From Streptomyces sp. WMMC940 (GTDB lineage: Bacteria > Actinomycetota > Actinomycetes > Streptomycetales > Streptomycetaceae), in assembly GCF_027460265.1 (NCBI RefSeq), contig NZ_JAPZBC010000001.1, positions 124,001 to 188,000 on the forward strand: a DNA stretch of 64,000 bases. The letters are read 5' to 3'. A program made the position numbers and the translations under genes. Shown here in pieces: positions 17,641-27,013 of the stretch (positions within the stretch are counted from its first letter, which is position 1; each line of letters begins with the position of its first letter). The notes under the pieces were generated by a model that worked only from the letters and a program-made list of their open reading frames with translations, was not told the origin of the DNA and made no database searches.

Positions 17641-18059
17641 CACGGTCATGGGCTCACCCCGGGCGGGAAGCGCCGGCTCGCCCGGATGATCCTCACCAGG
17701 TCCGACAACCTCAAGACCGAACATCACGATCTTCTGGCACGGCTCACCGCCGCCTGCCCCGAGATGAAACAACTGGCCGCCGTCGTCCGGAGCTTCGTCA
17801 AACTCCTGACGCCTTGCGCAGGAAACGCCGACGGGCTCTCAACGCTGGATCGTCGAGGTTCGCTCAGCCGATCTGCCCCATCTGCACGCCTTCACCCGGG
17901 GCCTGGACCGAGACCGCAACGCCGTGGACGCTGCACTCACACTTCCGTACAGCAACGGCCCCACCGAAGGTGTCAACACCAAGACCACGCGGGTCGCACG
18001 CCAGATGCACGGCCGAGCAGGCTTCTCCCTCCTCCGCCACCGCATCCTCCTCGGATAGC
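17641..18059 (+). pseudogene. ISL3-family transposase C-terminal remnant
   Basis: The frame around 17650 reads GLTPGGKRRLARMILTRSD, then HHDLLARLTAACPEMKQLA. Near 17820 the frame shifts and continues HLHAFTRGLDRDRNAVDAAL, LPYSNGPTEGVNTKTTRVAR and FSLLRHRILLG before a stop. GPTEGVNTKTKxxxR is the conserved C-terminal signature of ISL3 transposases, including the catalytic Glu. The N-terminal two-thirds is missing. Confidence 0.8.
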
Positions 18060-18288
18060 CACACGCTCCGTCACCACCGAAAGTGAGACACGGCCGTTCA
18101 TTTCAGACCCTATTGAGGTCCTCGATGCCGGAACATGTTCACTGAGGGTTGGCCTGTTCCCAGGCTTTAGTGCGTTGTGGCAAAGGGAGTCCCTGTTCGA
18201 TGAGCAGGGGCTTCTTCGTGTGCGGGGCGTGATTGCGTCGGGGTAGGGGCAGGCAGCGGACGGCTTGTTGTGGATCGAGGAGGGTGCG

Positions 18289-18855
18289 ATGCCGTCGGTG
18301 CTGGGGTTGATGGAACAGCGTGAGGCGCGGGCGAGGCAGGATCTGGAGTCTTGGACCGAAGTCCTGGAGCAGGCTCAGGTCGAGGTGGATGCCGCGCGGG
18401 AGCGAGTCGAGCGGGCCCGGGTGGGGCGTGAGGAGCTCATGGCGGTACTGGCTGGGGAGAGCCCGGTGAATGCGCCGGTTTCCGTGCCGTCTGGTGATGA
18501 GATGGCTGCCGTTGTGGGATCGGGTGGCCCCGGTGCGGGGCATGGCGAGCGGCCGCCGGTGTGGCGGTCGGGCATGGGTGAGGAGGTGCTCAGGGGGCTG
18601 TATCGGGAGGTGTTCGCCGCGGTGGTGGCCGCTTCGGGGCCGGTGAATGGGGTGGAGCTGACGCGGGCGGTGGGCGGGGAAGCGGAGATCAAGAACGAGG
18701 TGGAGAAGATCCGTCACCGTGCCTATGTGCTGGAGAAGCGGGGCTGGCTGGTACGGGCGGGGGACGGACGGTTCATGCCTGCGCCCGGAGCAGTCGCTCG
18801 GGACGCTTCTCCGGCCAGCGCGGAGCGTCCCCGGCCAGACGCCGGGACAGCCTGA
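18289..18855 (+). CDS. Coiled-coil protein with C-terminal winged-helix-like domain (IS passenger?)
   Basis: This 188-residue protein starts at an ATG with GAGGAGGG just upstream. Residues 5-55 form a charged coiled coil (MEQREARARQDLESWTEVLE, then RERVERARVGREEL). A Gly/Pro-rich linker follows, and then a domain ending in IKNEVEKIRHRAYVLEKRGW and LVRAGDGRFM, which looks like a small winged helix. I do not recognise a named family. Its last 80 bases overlap the 3' end of the oppositely transcribed IS5 transposase. It lies inside the inverted repeats of that element, so it may be a passenger or an accessory protein of the IS; alternatively the IS inserted at its end. Confidence 0.65.
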   Translation: MPSVLGLMEQREARARQDLESWTEVLEQAQVEVDAARERVERARVGREELMAVLAGESPVNAPVSVPSGDEMAAVVGSGGPGAGHGERPPVWRSGMGEEVLRGLYREVFAAVVAASGPVNGVELTRAVGGEAEIKNEVEKIRHRAYVLEKRGWLVRAGDGRFMPAPGAVARDASPASAERPRPDAGTA

Positions 18856-19774
18856 TCACGGCGGCCCACCACACCATCTGGGCATGGTGGTCGAGGCGGC
18901 GTTCGTGGTCCCGGTTGAGGCGGCGTGAGCGCGAGAGCCAGCTCAGCGTGCGTTCCACCACCCACCTGCGGGCCAGTACGACGAAGCCGCGTTGTCCGTC
19001 GGATCGGCGCACGACCTCGACGCGCACTCCGTGACGGGCGAACGCCTCGGCCAGTGCGGGGCCCTGGTAGGCGCTGTCGACCCACACCAGTTTCAGCAGC
19101 TGGCCAGGCTGGTCCATGAACGTCTCCAGCAGCGCGGGGGCGGCCTTGGAGTCGTGCACATCGGCCGTGGTCACGGTCACCTCCAGGAGCAGGCCCTCGG
19201 TATCGGTCAGGATGTGGCGCTTGCGCCCGTCGCGTGACTTGCCGCCGTCGTATCCGCGGCTGTCCTCGGCGACGGTCTCGGAGGCGTCCACCGACTGACT
19301 GTCGATGACTCCCGCGCTGGGCTCAGTGTTGCGCCCTGAGCGTTGTCTCGCCGCGCGGCGCAGGCGTTCGTGCAGTTCACGCACGTAGTCGCAGGCCCGC
19401 CAGCGGCGGAAGAAGTCGTAGACCGCCCGCCAGTACGGGAAGTCGACCGGCATGGCCATCCACTTCACGCCGTTGTCGACCAGGTAGCGCACAGCGTCGA
19501 GCATCTCGCGGTGGCAGTACGCCTCCGGACGCCCGCCCCGCTTCAGGAGCCAGGCCGGCACCGGCATCGCGGAGCGGACCTCGGCCCACTCCGCATCCGT
19601 CATGTCACTCGGATAGCAGCCTGCCCGCTGTCCCCGAGCGATCGAACCGAACCGGTGCACGTAGCAGTCACACCCAGGGGTGACCGCAGTGGACGCAGCC
19701 ACAGTGGTACTGCTCAACTGATCAGGCAACGGGCTTCCTTGGTCGTGCTGGTGTCGTAACCGCGTCACTACCAA
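18773..19774 (-). CDS. IS5-family transposase, intact
   Basis: This 333-residue DDE transposase has the DDE core: Asp in VIDSQSVDA, Asp in VWVDSAYQG and Glu in RRWVVERTLSW. N-terminal GRPEAYCHREMLDAVRYLV and VKWMAMPVDFPYWRAVYDFF are typical of this IS5 subgroup. The frame is unbroken, so it may be active. Its stop lies within the tail of the convergent coiled-coil gene. The first ~45 residues may not be translated; the MTDAEWAEV methionine is an alternative start. Confidence 0.9.
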   Translation of the reverse strand: MVVTRLRHQHDQGSPLPDQLSSTTVAASTAVTPGCDCYVHRFGSIARGQRAGCYPSDMTDAEWAEVRSAMPVPAWLLKRGGRPEAYCHREMLDAVRYLVDNGVKWMAMPVDFPYWRAVYDFFRRWRACDYVRELHERLRRAARQRSGRNTEPSAGVIDSQSVDASETVAEDSRGYDGGKSRDGRKRHILTDTEGLLLEVTVTTADVHDSKAAPALLETFMDQPGQLLKLVWVDSAYQGPALAEAFARHGVRVEVVRRSDGQRGFVVLARRWVVERTLSWLSRSRRLNRDHERRLDHHAQMVWWAAVIRLSRRLAGDAPRWPEKRPERLLRAQA

Positions 19775-19873
19775 GGGGTCCGTTCTCTCATGCCCGCGGC
19801 CGCACCCGAACCTCAGTCCGGACGATCACCTGCTGCCGCTCGAACAAGATTCGGTTTGCCACAACGCACTTAA

Positions 19874-20289
19874 TGATCTCAATGGGGATGCGTCCACGAT
19901 CGGGGAGGTCATAGCCGTTGGCCCTGGCCCATTCCCGGATCGCGTGGGTGCTGACAGACGCCCGGGGGGCGGTCGGGGGCCACCCGTCACCACCCGCTCG
20001 GCACGGCAGCCCCTACCCTGAATTGCACCGGGTTGGAAACCCAGCACAGGGACCGGCCACATGATCGCGGAGCCGCAGCTGCCCACCGGCCGGACCACCG
20101 CCGGCAGCCCCGGGCCCGCCAACGAGGCCAGGTTCAAATGCGCGCGCCCAAGCCCAGCGTGCCCTACGCCGACGGCGCAAGCAGACCCGTGTCGCCTTCC
20201 TAGCGTCACGCTTCCTCGGCGAACGGGCACAGGCACGTCGCCGGTCATGGGCCCACAAGACGGTGAAGGCATCAGCTGAGCTGCCCCGA
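19874..20289. other. Non-coding stretch between two IS elements
   Basis: Nothing was recognised here; open frames are short and lack motifs. Confidence 0.5.
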
Positions 20290-20315
20290 GTTTCGTAGAG
20301 TCCGGTGATCTTGTT

Positions 20316-21242
20316 TCAAGCGGACTGCGGGGTTTGCTCCTGGCTCTGCCAGAAGGCTTCCTCGTACTCGGCGGGCTGTACGTAGTCGAGCGCGGAGTGC
20401 AGGCGTTCCTCGTTGTACCACGTGACCCACCGGAAGATGGCCCGCTCGAGCTGGTCCGCGTCCTTCCAGGGGCCCTGCATCTCGATCAGCTCGGCCTTGA
20501 ATGTGCCGTTCAGGGCCTCGGCCATCGCGTTGTCATAGCTGTCCGCGACGGATCCGACCGACGCCGCGGCGCCGATGTCGGCGAGCCGGTCGGTGTACCG
20601 AATTGACACGTATTGCGACCCGCGGTCGCTGTGGTGAATGAGGCCGGAGTCCTTCTTGATCCTGCGTCTCCACAGGGCCATCTCCAGCGCATCCAGCGGG
20701 AGTTCGGTCCGCATGTGGCGGGCGACCTGCCAACCGACGATCATCCGCGAGTACACGTCCAGGACGAACGCCACGTACGCCCAGCCCGACCAGGTGCGCA
20801 CATACGTCATGTCCGCCACCCACAACTGGTCCGGGCGCGAGGCGGTGAAATCGCGGTCGACCAGGTCCGGCGGGCGGGGCGCCGACGGCTCGGGCACCGT
20901 GGTGCGGCGCCGCTGACCGCGGATGACGCCCTCGATGCCCAGCTCACGCATCAGCCGCTCGATGGTGCACCGGGCCACGTCGATGCCCTTGCGCCGCAGG
21001 GCACGGGTGATCCGCCGGGCCCCATAAGTGGCCCCGGACTCCGCGTGGATCTCCTCGATCAGCGGCATGAGCTGCTCGTCGCGGAGCCGGCGGGCCGACT
21101 TCGGACGCTTCTTGCGGGCGAAGTACGTCGACGGCGACAGGTCCAGCACCCGGCAGACGGGATCGACCCCGAGGCCACGTTCGCGCAGGTGGTCGATCAC
21201 TTGCTCGGCCTCGTCCGGGGACGGTCGATCTCCTGGGCAAAA
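20316..21242 (-). CDS. IS3 transposase OrfB (frameshift product)
   Basis: This frame supplies the catalytic half of the IS3 transposase. It has an HTH_21 region (GATYGARRITRALRRKGIDV) and an rve core with Asp in WVADMTYV, Asp in HHSDRGSQY and Glu in DNAMAEALNG, and ends WYNEERLHSALDYVQPAEY. It lacks its own good start and is most likely made as an OrfAB fusion by -1 slippage at 21238-21244. The codons after the slip read CPGDRPSPDEAEQVI. Confidence 0.9.
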   Translation of the reverse strand, partial: FCPGDRPSPDEAEQVIDHLRERGLGVDPVCRVLDLSPSTYFARKKRPKSARRLRDEQLMPLIEEIHAESGATYGARRITRALRRKGIDVARCTIERLMRELGIEGVIRGQRRRTTVPEPSAPRPPDLVDRDFTASRPDQLWVADMTYVRTWSGWAYVAFVLDVYSRMIVGWQVARHMRTELPLDALEMALWRRRIKKDSGLIHHSDRGSQYVSIRYTDRLADIGAAASVGSVADSYDNAMAEALNGTFKAELIEMQGPWKDADQLERAIFRWVTWYNEERLHSALDYVQPAEYEEAFWQSQEQTPQSA

Positions 21243-21508
21243 AACACGCTGGCGGCTTTCAGGATCTCGTTCGCCCGCTTCAACTCCGCGTTCTCTTTGC
21301 GGAGTTGCTTCAGCTCGTCGCGCTCGGCGGTGGTCAGCCGGTCGTCGCGTTCGCCGGTGTCGGCCTCGGCTTGGCGCACCCACTGCCGCAGGGCTTCTTT
21401 GTGGATGCCGAGGTCCCGGGCGACATGCGCGACCGGGCGGCCGGTGGTGCGGACCTCGCGGACGGCCCGCTCGCGGAGCTCGTCCGGGTACTTACGTGGT
21501 GCTGGCAC
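21197..21508 (-). CDS. IS3 OrfA
   Basis: This 103-residue protein is the DNA-binding half of the IS3 transposase. Its HTH is YPDELRERAVREVRTTGRP to IHKEALRQWVRQAE, followed by a leucine-zipper-like coiled coil (LKQLRKENAELKRANEILK). It ends after ASVFFAQEIDRPRTR in the region overlapping orfB. Confidence 0.9.
   Translation of the reverse strand: MPAPRKYPDELRERAVREVRTTGRPVAHVARDLGIHKEALRQWVRQAEADTGERDDRLTTAERDELKQLRKENAELKRANEILKAASVFFAQEIDRPRTRPSK
21238..21244 (-). promoter_or_regulatory. Probable -1 frameshift slippery site TTTTTTG
   Basis: The heptamer T TTT TTG lies near the end of orfA and exactly where the orfB phase takes over by a -1 shift. This fits X XXY YYZ recoding, although many IS3 elements use A6G instead. 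Confidence 0.7.
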
Positions 21509-21661
21509 AGCTCGTGGTTCTCCTTCGGACCAGGATCATAAGCCTGGCTTCAGGGACTCCACGAAACGGGGTGCAGCTCATCAGCTATGCCTTGGGAGCG
21601 AGCAGGTGCTGGGCAAACAACCAGGTCGACGGGGATCAGTGCGATACCCGATCATGTGCTC

Positions 21662-22192
21662 ATGCCCCTGAGAGAGACGCTTGCCCGAGTTGACGCAGAC
21701 CTGGCCGCCGGACGGGTGCCTGTTGCGCGCCAGCGTTTGCGCGGTCTCGTCTCATCCTTCCCGTACGACCTGACGCTCCGCCGGCGTCTGGCCGAGGTGT
21801 ACCGGCTCTATGGCGATGCAGCCGAGGCCGGGCGGTGGATGTACCTCGAAGAGGACCGCAACGCCGACGAGACCGTCGCCTTCGAGGCGCGGTATGGGTC
21901 TCCCGCGTGGCGGATGAAGGCCCTCGCTTGGCGCAGTCCCGAGGCGATGGCTGCCACCTCCTTCGCGGAGGAGCAGCTGGTCGCCGTGCGGACCGCCTGC
22001 GCCGAGGAGCTGGGGCACCCTGTCGACTGGGACGACCCCGCCTCCTACCAGGACGGCCCGCAGGACAAGTACGAGGAGGCGCCATCCGAGCCGTGGACGG
22101 TCGGCGGTGTGCTGGCGGGCGGCGGCTGCCTGGTGGGGGCCCTCGCGTTCCTCGCGATCTGGGCATACGGAGTCGTTGCCCTCTTCGACTGA
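21662..22192 (+). CDS. DUF6584-like protein with C-terminal membrane helix
   Basis: This 176-residue protein begins with ETLARVDADLAAGRVPVARQ and RLAEVYRLYGDAAEAGRWMY, a small TPR-like helical region. It resembles what I recall as the DUF6584 family of actinobacteria. A C-terminal hydrophobic helix (GGCLVGALAFLAIWAYGVVA) would anchor it in the membrane. The ATG at 21662 is chosen because conservation begins there; no strong ribosome site is visible. It lies just outside the IS3 right end, which may have displaced its promoter. Function is unknown. Confidence 0.75.
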   Translation: MPLRETLARVDADLAAGRVPVARQRLRGLVSSFPYDLTLRRRLAEVYRLYGDAAEAGRWMYLEEDRNADETVAFEARYGSPAWRMKALAWRSPEAMAATSFAEEQLVAVRTACAEELGHPVDWDDPASYQDGPQDKYEEAPSEPWTVGGVLAGGGCLVGALAFLAIWAYGVVALFD

Positions 22193-22288
22193 CCCAGGTC
22201 ACCAAGGGGGCGGTGGGGAGCGCCGCTCAGGTTCGGTAGGGCGTCGATGACTGCCGTGAGCGGGACACCCGGCTACGAGTGCAATGAT

Positions 22289-22860
22289 CTCGCGATGTCT
22301 GCTGTGATTACGGCGTCGCAGCCGTTCTGGATAGCTCCGTTCACCGGGTTGAGCCCTCATTGTTCCGGCACGCTGGTGGCTCAGCTGCGGCGCGAGGCTG
22401 ACGCGGTCCGCGGAGGGCGGCCGTGGAGCCTGCCACTGTAGGACCGGGTGCTGCTGGTCACCGCCTACTGGCACACCAACTTGACGCTGCGCCAGCTCGC
22501 CCCGCTGATCGGCGTCTCGAAGTCCGCAGCGGACCGCATCATCAGCCACCCCGGCCCCCCTGCTCGCGATCAAGCCCCGCAAGCGATTCCGCAAGAGCAC
22601 CGTCCGCATCGTGGACGGAACCTGGTTCCCACCCGCGACCACACCGTGGCCGAGCGTCGAAGAACTACCGCTACTCCACCAACCATCAAATCGTCATCGA
22701 CGCCGACACCCGACGCGTCGTCGTGGTCGGCCGAACCTTGGCCGGCGCAACCGCAACGACTGCAAGGCCTGGGCACCGTCCGGGGCCAAGGGCGCCGTCG
22801 GCCGCACCACCGTGATCGCCGACGGCGGCTACCGGGGCACTCGCCGCTCCACTGCCTGAC
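22289..22860 (+). pseudogene. IS5-type transposase, multiply frameshifted
   Basis: Pieces of one transposase occur in three frames: FTGLSPHCSGTLVAQLRREA, a stop, then LLVTAYWHTNLTLRQLAPLI and GVSKSAADRIISH. RKRFRKSTVRIVDGTWFP and YRYSTNHQIVIDADTRRVVV follow, and then GAVGRTTVIADGGYRGT. The order matches an IS5-like DDE protein. It cannot be translated whole. Confidence 0.75.
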
Positions 22861-23323
22861 GACGTCCGCGATGACCGCGGGTCCGGGCCGACTCCGGCGA
22901 TGACGCCGGACCAGACGGCCGCACCGATGCCATAGGGATCACTGCCTCGACGGCCGCGGCGTGCGCCTGCCACCGGACTACACAGGGCTGACGGGCCGTC
23001 AGCATGAGATCATCGTCGACACGGCGGCCGCGTCGGCCGACACATCACCGCCCCACGGGCTCCCGCACCTCACCAAGGAACAAGGCCGCTTCCCGCACCC
23101 GCAGGGGCGTCTCCACCCTCGCCCCGCCGCGTCCTGCCGCGGCCGCGAAGCAGCGAGCACGGTCCCGGAGTGACAGCGCACCCGGATAGAGTGATCTTAG
23201 GCATGCACCGGACAAGAATTGTCGGCCAGTAGCCGGAAGCGCCGTGACGCCCGGCACAGGCATGCCAGATCCGAAGTATGGCCCGCGGCGGGCCAGACAT
23301 GGCAGCGCATTGGAGAACAACAG
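22861..23323. other. Leader of the second ALF toxin
   Basis: No supported gene. The last 100 bases must contain the promoter of the toxin at 23324. GATCTTAGGCATGC at about 23192-23206 is the most AT-rich part. Confidence 0.4.
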
Positions 23324-26300
23324 GTGAAGAGACACGCGGGGGGCGGGCGTCTGGCACGCTCCGCCCTGGTGGGGCTCACCGCCCTCACCCTGGCCATGGG
23401 ATTGGTGGGAACGACAGCACCCGCATACGCCACCGTTCCTGCGAGCACGTCCACAGAGGCCGTGTCGTCCGAGGCCACCACCACGCCGCTCACCGAACGG
23501 GGCCAGGTCCTCGCGGCCTGGGACAACGGCGACCGCGCCACCCGGGAGGCGGCCGAGCAAGCACTTGTCGGGACCGACGCCGAGGTGCGAGCGTTCCTCG
23601 ACACGGGCCTGCGCACAGCCTCCGAGGAGGACGACCGGCTGAAGGTCCTCCGCATGGTCAACACATACGGCCCTGGCGTCCGCCAGGCCGCGCAGACGGC
23701 CCTGTCCGGGTCGGCGGACGACATCAGGGCGTTCCTCCACTCCGGCTGGCAGGCCCCGCACGCGGACGACCAGCGCGTCGCCGTCCTGCGGGAGGTGAGC
23801 ACCGGGGGTCGCGCCGTACAGACCGCGGGGCAGGCCGCCCTGAACGCCGGCACCACCGAGGCTCTGGTCGCGTTCCTCTCCAGCGGGCTGCAGACGGCCA
23901 CTGAGGAGGACCAGCGGGTCGAGACGATGACCATCATGCAGGTCGGCGGGCCCCAGGTGAAGCAGGCCGCCGGTGAGGCCCTCAGCGGTACCGCCGCGGA
24001 CATTCGCGAGTTCCTGGAGACCGGGCAGCACACCGCCCGCGCCCGCGACCAGGAGATGATGACGGTCGCCGAACTCGCCACGGTCGCCCAGCATGCGGGC
24101 AAGCGGGCGAAGAGCGAGACCGAGAAGGCCAAGGAAGCGTCGGAGCGCGCGGTGCAGGCCTCCCTCCTCGCCAAGCAGGCCGCGGAGAAGGCCGCCGCCG
24201 AGACGGCCGCCGCCAAGGAGTCGTCCGAGAAGGCGTCGAAGGCGGCCGGCCGTGCCGCCGACGCCGCGAACGCCGCCGCGGACGCGGCCCGTACCGCGAT
24301 CCAGGCCGCCAACACCGCGACCTCTGCGGCGCGAACGGCCGCCACCGCCGCCAGCGCGGCCGCCGCCGCCGCTGCCGCCGCGGGCGAAGCCGCAGCCCGC
24401 GCGTACAACTCGGCGACCGCCGCCTCCAAGGACGCCGGGCAGGCCGCCGCCGCCAGCGCGGCCGCCAAGGAGGCGCGCAACGCCGCGTCCCGGGCCCGTT
24501 CCGGTGCCGCTGCCGCCCTCAAGGCAGCGGACGCCGTCGCGGAGGCGGTGACCGCCGCCCGCGCCGCGGCGAGCGCGGGTGCCAACGCCGCCGCAGCCGC
24601 CACCGCCGCCGCCGAGGCCGGGGCACAGTCGAACGTGGCCGACGCCGAGGCCCGCCGGGCAGCGGACGCGGCGGCCCGCGCGCGGGCCGCCGCGGACACC
24701 GCGAACCGCGCGGCGAACACCGCCGAAGCGCTCGCCACCCAGGCGGCCGCGGCGGCCCGCGCGGCACACGCCGCGGCCAACGACGCGGCCACACACGCCG
24801 ACAACGCCGCCAAGGCCGCCGATGAGGCCGTCGCGTACGCGGGCAAGGCCATCGACTACGCCAACAAGTCGACCGCACACGCCAATGCCGCCCTCGCCGC
24901 CGCCACCTTGGCCACCGGCGCCGTCACCCAAGCTCAGAAGGTGTTCGACGCGGCCCGCGCGGCCGAGGCCAACCGGCTGCGGGACGAACGGGACGAGGGC
25001 ATCCTCTCCGCCGGGGAGACCAAGCGGCAGGAGGACGCCGAACAGGCCAGGCTCGACTGGGAACAGATCGAGGAGCAGCAGCGCGACGAGGAGGCGAAGA
25101 AGCTGCTCGCCGAGGCCACCGCGCCCGGCGTCGAGCCCGCCGTGGCCGCCGTGAAGGGACGCAAGGCCGCGCTGCGCCTGTTCACCACCGGCGGCCCCTG
25201 GACCGTCAGGGTCGCCCGGGAGGCGCTGGCCGGCGCCGACGGGGACGTCCTCGCCTGGCTGGAGTCCGGCCGTGCCCTCGCCCAGGAGCAGGACGATCGC
25301 GCCCGCGTCGCCCGCCTCGCCGAGAGCGGCATCACGGGCATGGAGGCACCGGCCGAGGCGTCCCTCGCCGGAACCCACACGGACGTCACCGCCTTCCTCA
25401 CCACCGGACAGCACGAGGTGCAGGCGGACGACTACCGGGTGAGGGTCCTGGCCATCTCCGAGAACGGCGGCCCGGCCGTGAAGCAGGCCGCCGACGCGGC
25501 CGTCACGGACGGGAGCACCCCGGCGCTGCTCGGCTTCCTCTCCACCGGGCAGTACGACGCCCGTGACGAGGACAACCGCGCCGAGACCTTGCGTCTGCTG
25601 AACGTGGGCGGGCCCCATGTCAAGGCCGCGGCCGAGGTCGCCCTCGCCGGCCCGACCTGGATGCTCGACGAGTTCGTCACCACCGTGCAGTACCGTACGG
25701 CCAAGCTCGACCACGACAGTGCCACGCACGTCTACGGCGTCCAGCGCCTCATCGCCAATGCCGCCCGGACGGCGAAGCTCGCCAACAAGAACGCCGCCTT
25801 GGCCGCCGAGGCCGCCGCCAGGGCCCGCGACGCCGCCGACGAAGCCGCCGGGTACGCACAGCAGGCCCAGACGTCCGCCGCCGAGGCCCAGGGCTACGCC
25901 GACGACGCCGCCGAGTACGCGCGTCAGGCCGACGCCTCCGCGCAGAGCGCCGCACAGTCGGCGCAGGTGGCCAGGGACGCCGCCGACCGGGCCAATGCCG
26001 CGGCTGCCGCCGCCGGCCAGTCCGCCCAGCAGGCAGCCGCCTCCGCGGCGCAGGCACGCAACCACGCGGTGGTGGCGTACGCGTCCGCCGAGCGCGCCCG
26101 CGCGTCAGCCATCGCGGCCGGTAAGAGCTCGCTGGAAGCGGCGAAGGCCGCGATGGAGGCACTCGTGATCGCGGCCGTGAAGATGCGTGAGACGGAGCAG
26201 TCACGGCTGGAGAACAACACCCCGCCGGCCGGCAAGGATGCCGGCGCCGTCGACGCCCTGCAGGAGTACGAGAACGGAGTCTTCCTCCTCGACTTCAACG

Positions 26301-27013
26301 GAACCTGCTTCCTCAACGGCGTCCCCCTGCCCGCCGACCTGGGCATCGGCTCCTGCAAGACCCTTGCCTCCGACTTCGACAAGTGGATCGGCGACTGGGC
26401 CGGCAACATCCTCTGGGACGGCCTCAAGAACCGTGAGGACGCGGCCGCGATGCTGCTCGCCGCCTACTGCAACTATGAGGACGACCGGCCCTTCTTCGGC
26501 TCCAGCAACAAGGGCAAGTGCGGCCCAGAGCTGCTGGCGCAGCTCAAGGACGTCCACCCGGCGATGTACTACCGCGAGTCGGGCGTCGGATCGGGGCTCG
26601 CCAAGCTCTTCGGGAAGAACAAGTACCTGAAGAAGCTGGGCCAGAAGCTGGGCATCGGGACGGTCAGGCCGATGAACCAGTTGGCCGCCAACCGGGCGGT
26701 GTTCGAGAAGTACAAGGACATCCTCCGCGAGGAGATGGCCAAGCCCTTCGTCAAGGACCCCAAACTCGCCGAACACGTGAACTACCTCTACCGGGAGAAC
26801 GCGAAGATCGGCAGCGGAAGCACCGCGGCGGCGGTCCGCTACGAGCTGGCCAACAACGCCACCGTGGGTGGGGCGAGCCACTCCCAGAAGGCGAAGGACT
26901 CGATCACCTTCCTGACAAACTGGCTGAAGAACAATCCCAATGCGGCCGCCGGTGACCGGGCTGCCGCGGAAAACCTCATCCGCGACATGCAGAACGCACT
27001 GAATGGACTGTGA
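23324..27013 (+). CDS. ALF-repeat polymorphic toxin with unidentified C-terminal toxin domain
   Basis: This 1229-residue secreted protein starts at GTG 23324, with GGAGAAC 8 bases upstream and a signal peptide (ALVGLTALTLAMGLVGT, then APAYA). Four ALF repeats lie at about 45-240 (for example QAALNAGTTEALVAFLSSGL), then an Ala-rich coiled coil to about 600. A second ALF block covers about 610-800 and a second coiled coil runs to about 965. The last 265 residues differ in character: LLDFNGTCFLNGVPLPADLG, several Cys, and a compact end (1145-1229) with YLYRENAKIGSGSTAAA, GGASHSQKAKDSI and NPNAAAGDRAAAENLIRDM. I believe similar ends occur in RHS-like toxins, but I cannot name the activity; R, H and D residues there are candidates for catalysis. 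No Hint domain is present. The next gene, overlapping by one base, is the presumed immunity protein. Confidence 0.88.
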   Translation: MKRHAGGGRLARSALVGLTALTLAMGLVGTTAPAYATVPASTSTEAVSSEATTTPLTERGQVLAAWDNGDRATREAAEQALVGTDAEVRAFLDTGLRTASEEDDRLKVLRMVNTYGPGVRQAAQTALSGSADDIRAFLHSGWQAPHADDQRVAVLREVSTGGRAVQTAGQAALNAGTTEALVAFLSSGLQTATEEDQRVETMTIMQVGGPQVKQAAGEALSGTAADIREFLETGQHTARARDQEMMTVAELATVAQHAGKRAKSETEKAKEASERAVQASLLAKQAAEKAAAETAAAKESSEKASKAAGRAADAANAAADAARTAIQAANTATSAARTAATAASAAAAAAAAAGEAAARAYNSATAASKDAGQAAAASAAAKEARNAASRARSGAAAALKAADAVAEAVTAARAAASAGANAAAAATAAAEAGAQSNVADAEARRAADAAARARAAADTANRAANTAEALATQAAAAARAAHAAANDAATHADNAAKAADEAVAYAGKAIDYANKSTAHANAALAAATLATGAVTQAQKVFDAARAAEANRLRDERDEGILSAGETKRQEDAEQARLDWEQIEEQQRDEEAKKLLAEATAPGVEPAVAAVKGRKAALRLFTTGGPWTVRVAREALAGADGDVLAWLESGRALAQEQDDRARVARLAESGITGMEAPAEASLAGTHTDVTAFLTTGQHEVQADDYRVRVLAISENGGPAVKQAADAAVTDGSTPALLGFLSTGQYDARDEDNRAETLRLLNVGGPHVKAAAEVALAGPTWMLDEFVTTVQYRTAKLDHDSATHVYGVQRLIANAARTAKLANKNAALAAEAAARARDAADEAAGYAQQAQTSAAEAQGYADDAAEYARQADASAQSAAQSAQVARDAADRANAAAAAAGQSAQQAAASAAQARNHAVVAYASAERARASAIAAGKSSLEAAKAAMEALVIAAVKMRETEQSRLENNTPPAGKDAGAVDALQEYENGVFLLDFNGTCFLNGVPLPADLGIGSCKTLASDFDKWIGDWAGNILWDGLKNREDAAAMLLAAYCNYEDDRPFFGSSNKGKCGPELLAQLKDVHPAMYYRESGVGSGLAKLFGKNKYLKKLGQKLGIGTVRPMNQLAANRAVFEKYKDILREEMAKPFVKDPKLAEHVNYLYRENAKIGSGSTAAAVRYELANNATVGGASHSQKAKDSITFLTNWLKNNPNAAAGDRAAAENLIRDMQNALNGL

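Larger units (their letters stand above)
18166..19873. mobile_element. IS5-type element bounded by 19-bp inverted repeats
   Basis: TTTAGTGCGTTGTGGCAAA at 18166-18184 recurs inverted at 19855-19873 with one mismatch, and both inner flanks also carry TGTTCGA at similar spacing. This frames about 1.7 kb containing an intact IS5-like transposase and a second, coiled-coil ORF. No target duplication was recognised, so the boundaries are provisional. Confidence 0.6.
20290..21567 (-). mobile_element. Complete IS3-family element
   Basis: Imperfect terminal inverted repeats (GTTTCGTAGAGTCC at the left, inverse of GGACTCCACGAAAC at the right) enclose overlapping orfA and orfB. Both frames are intact and connected by a slippery sequence, so this copy looks functional. 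Confidence 0.85.

Noticed and set aside
23045..26065. A 1006-codon minus-strand open frame opposite the second ALF toxin
   Set aside because: Gly/Leu/Val-rich shadow of Ala codons in the true gene, with no motifs.
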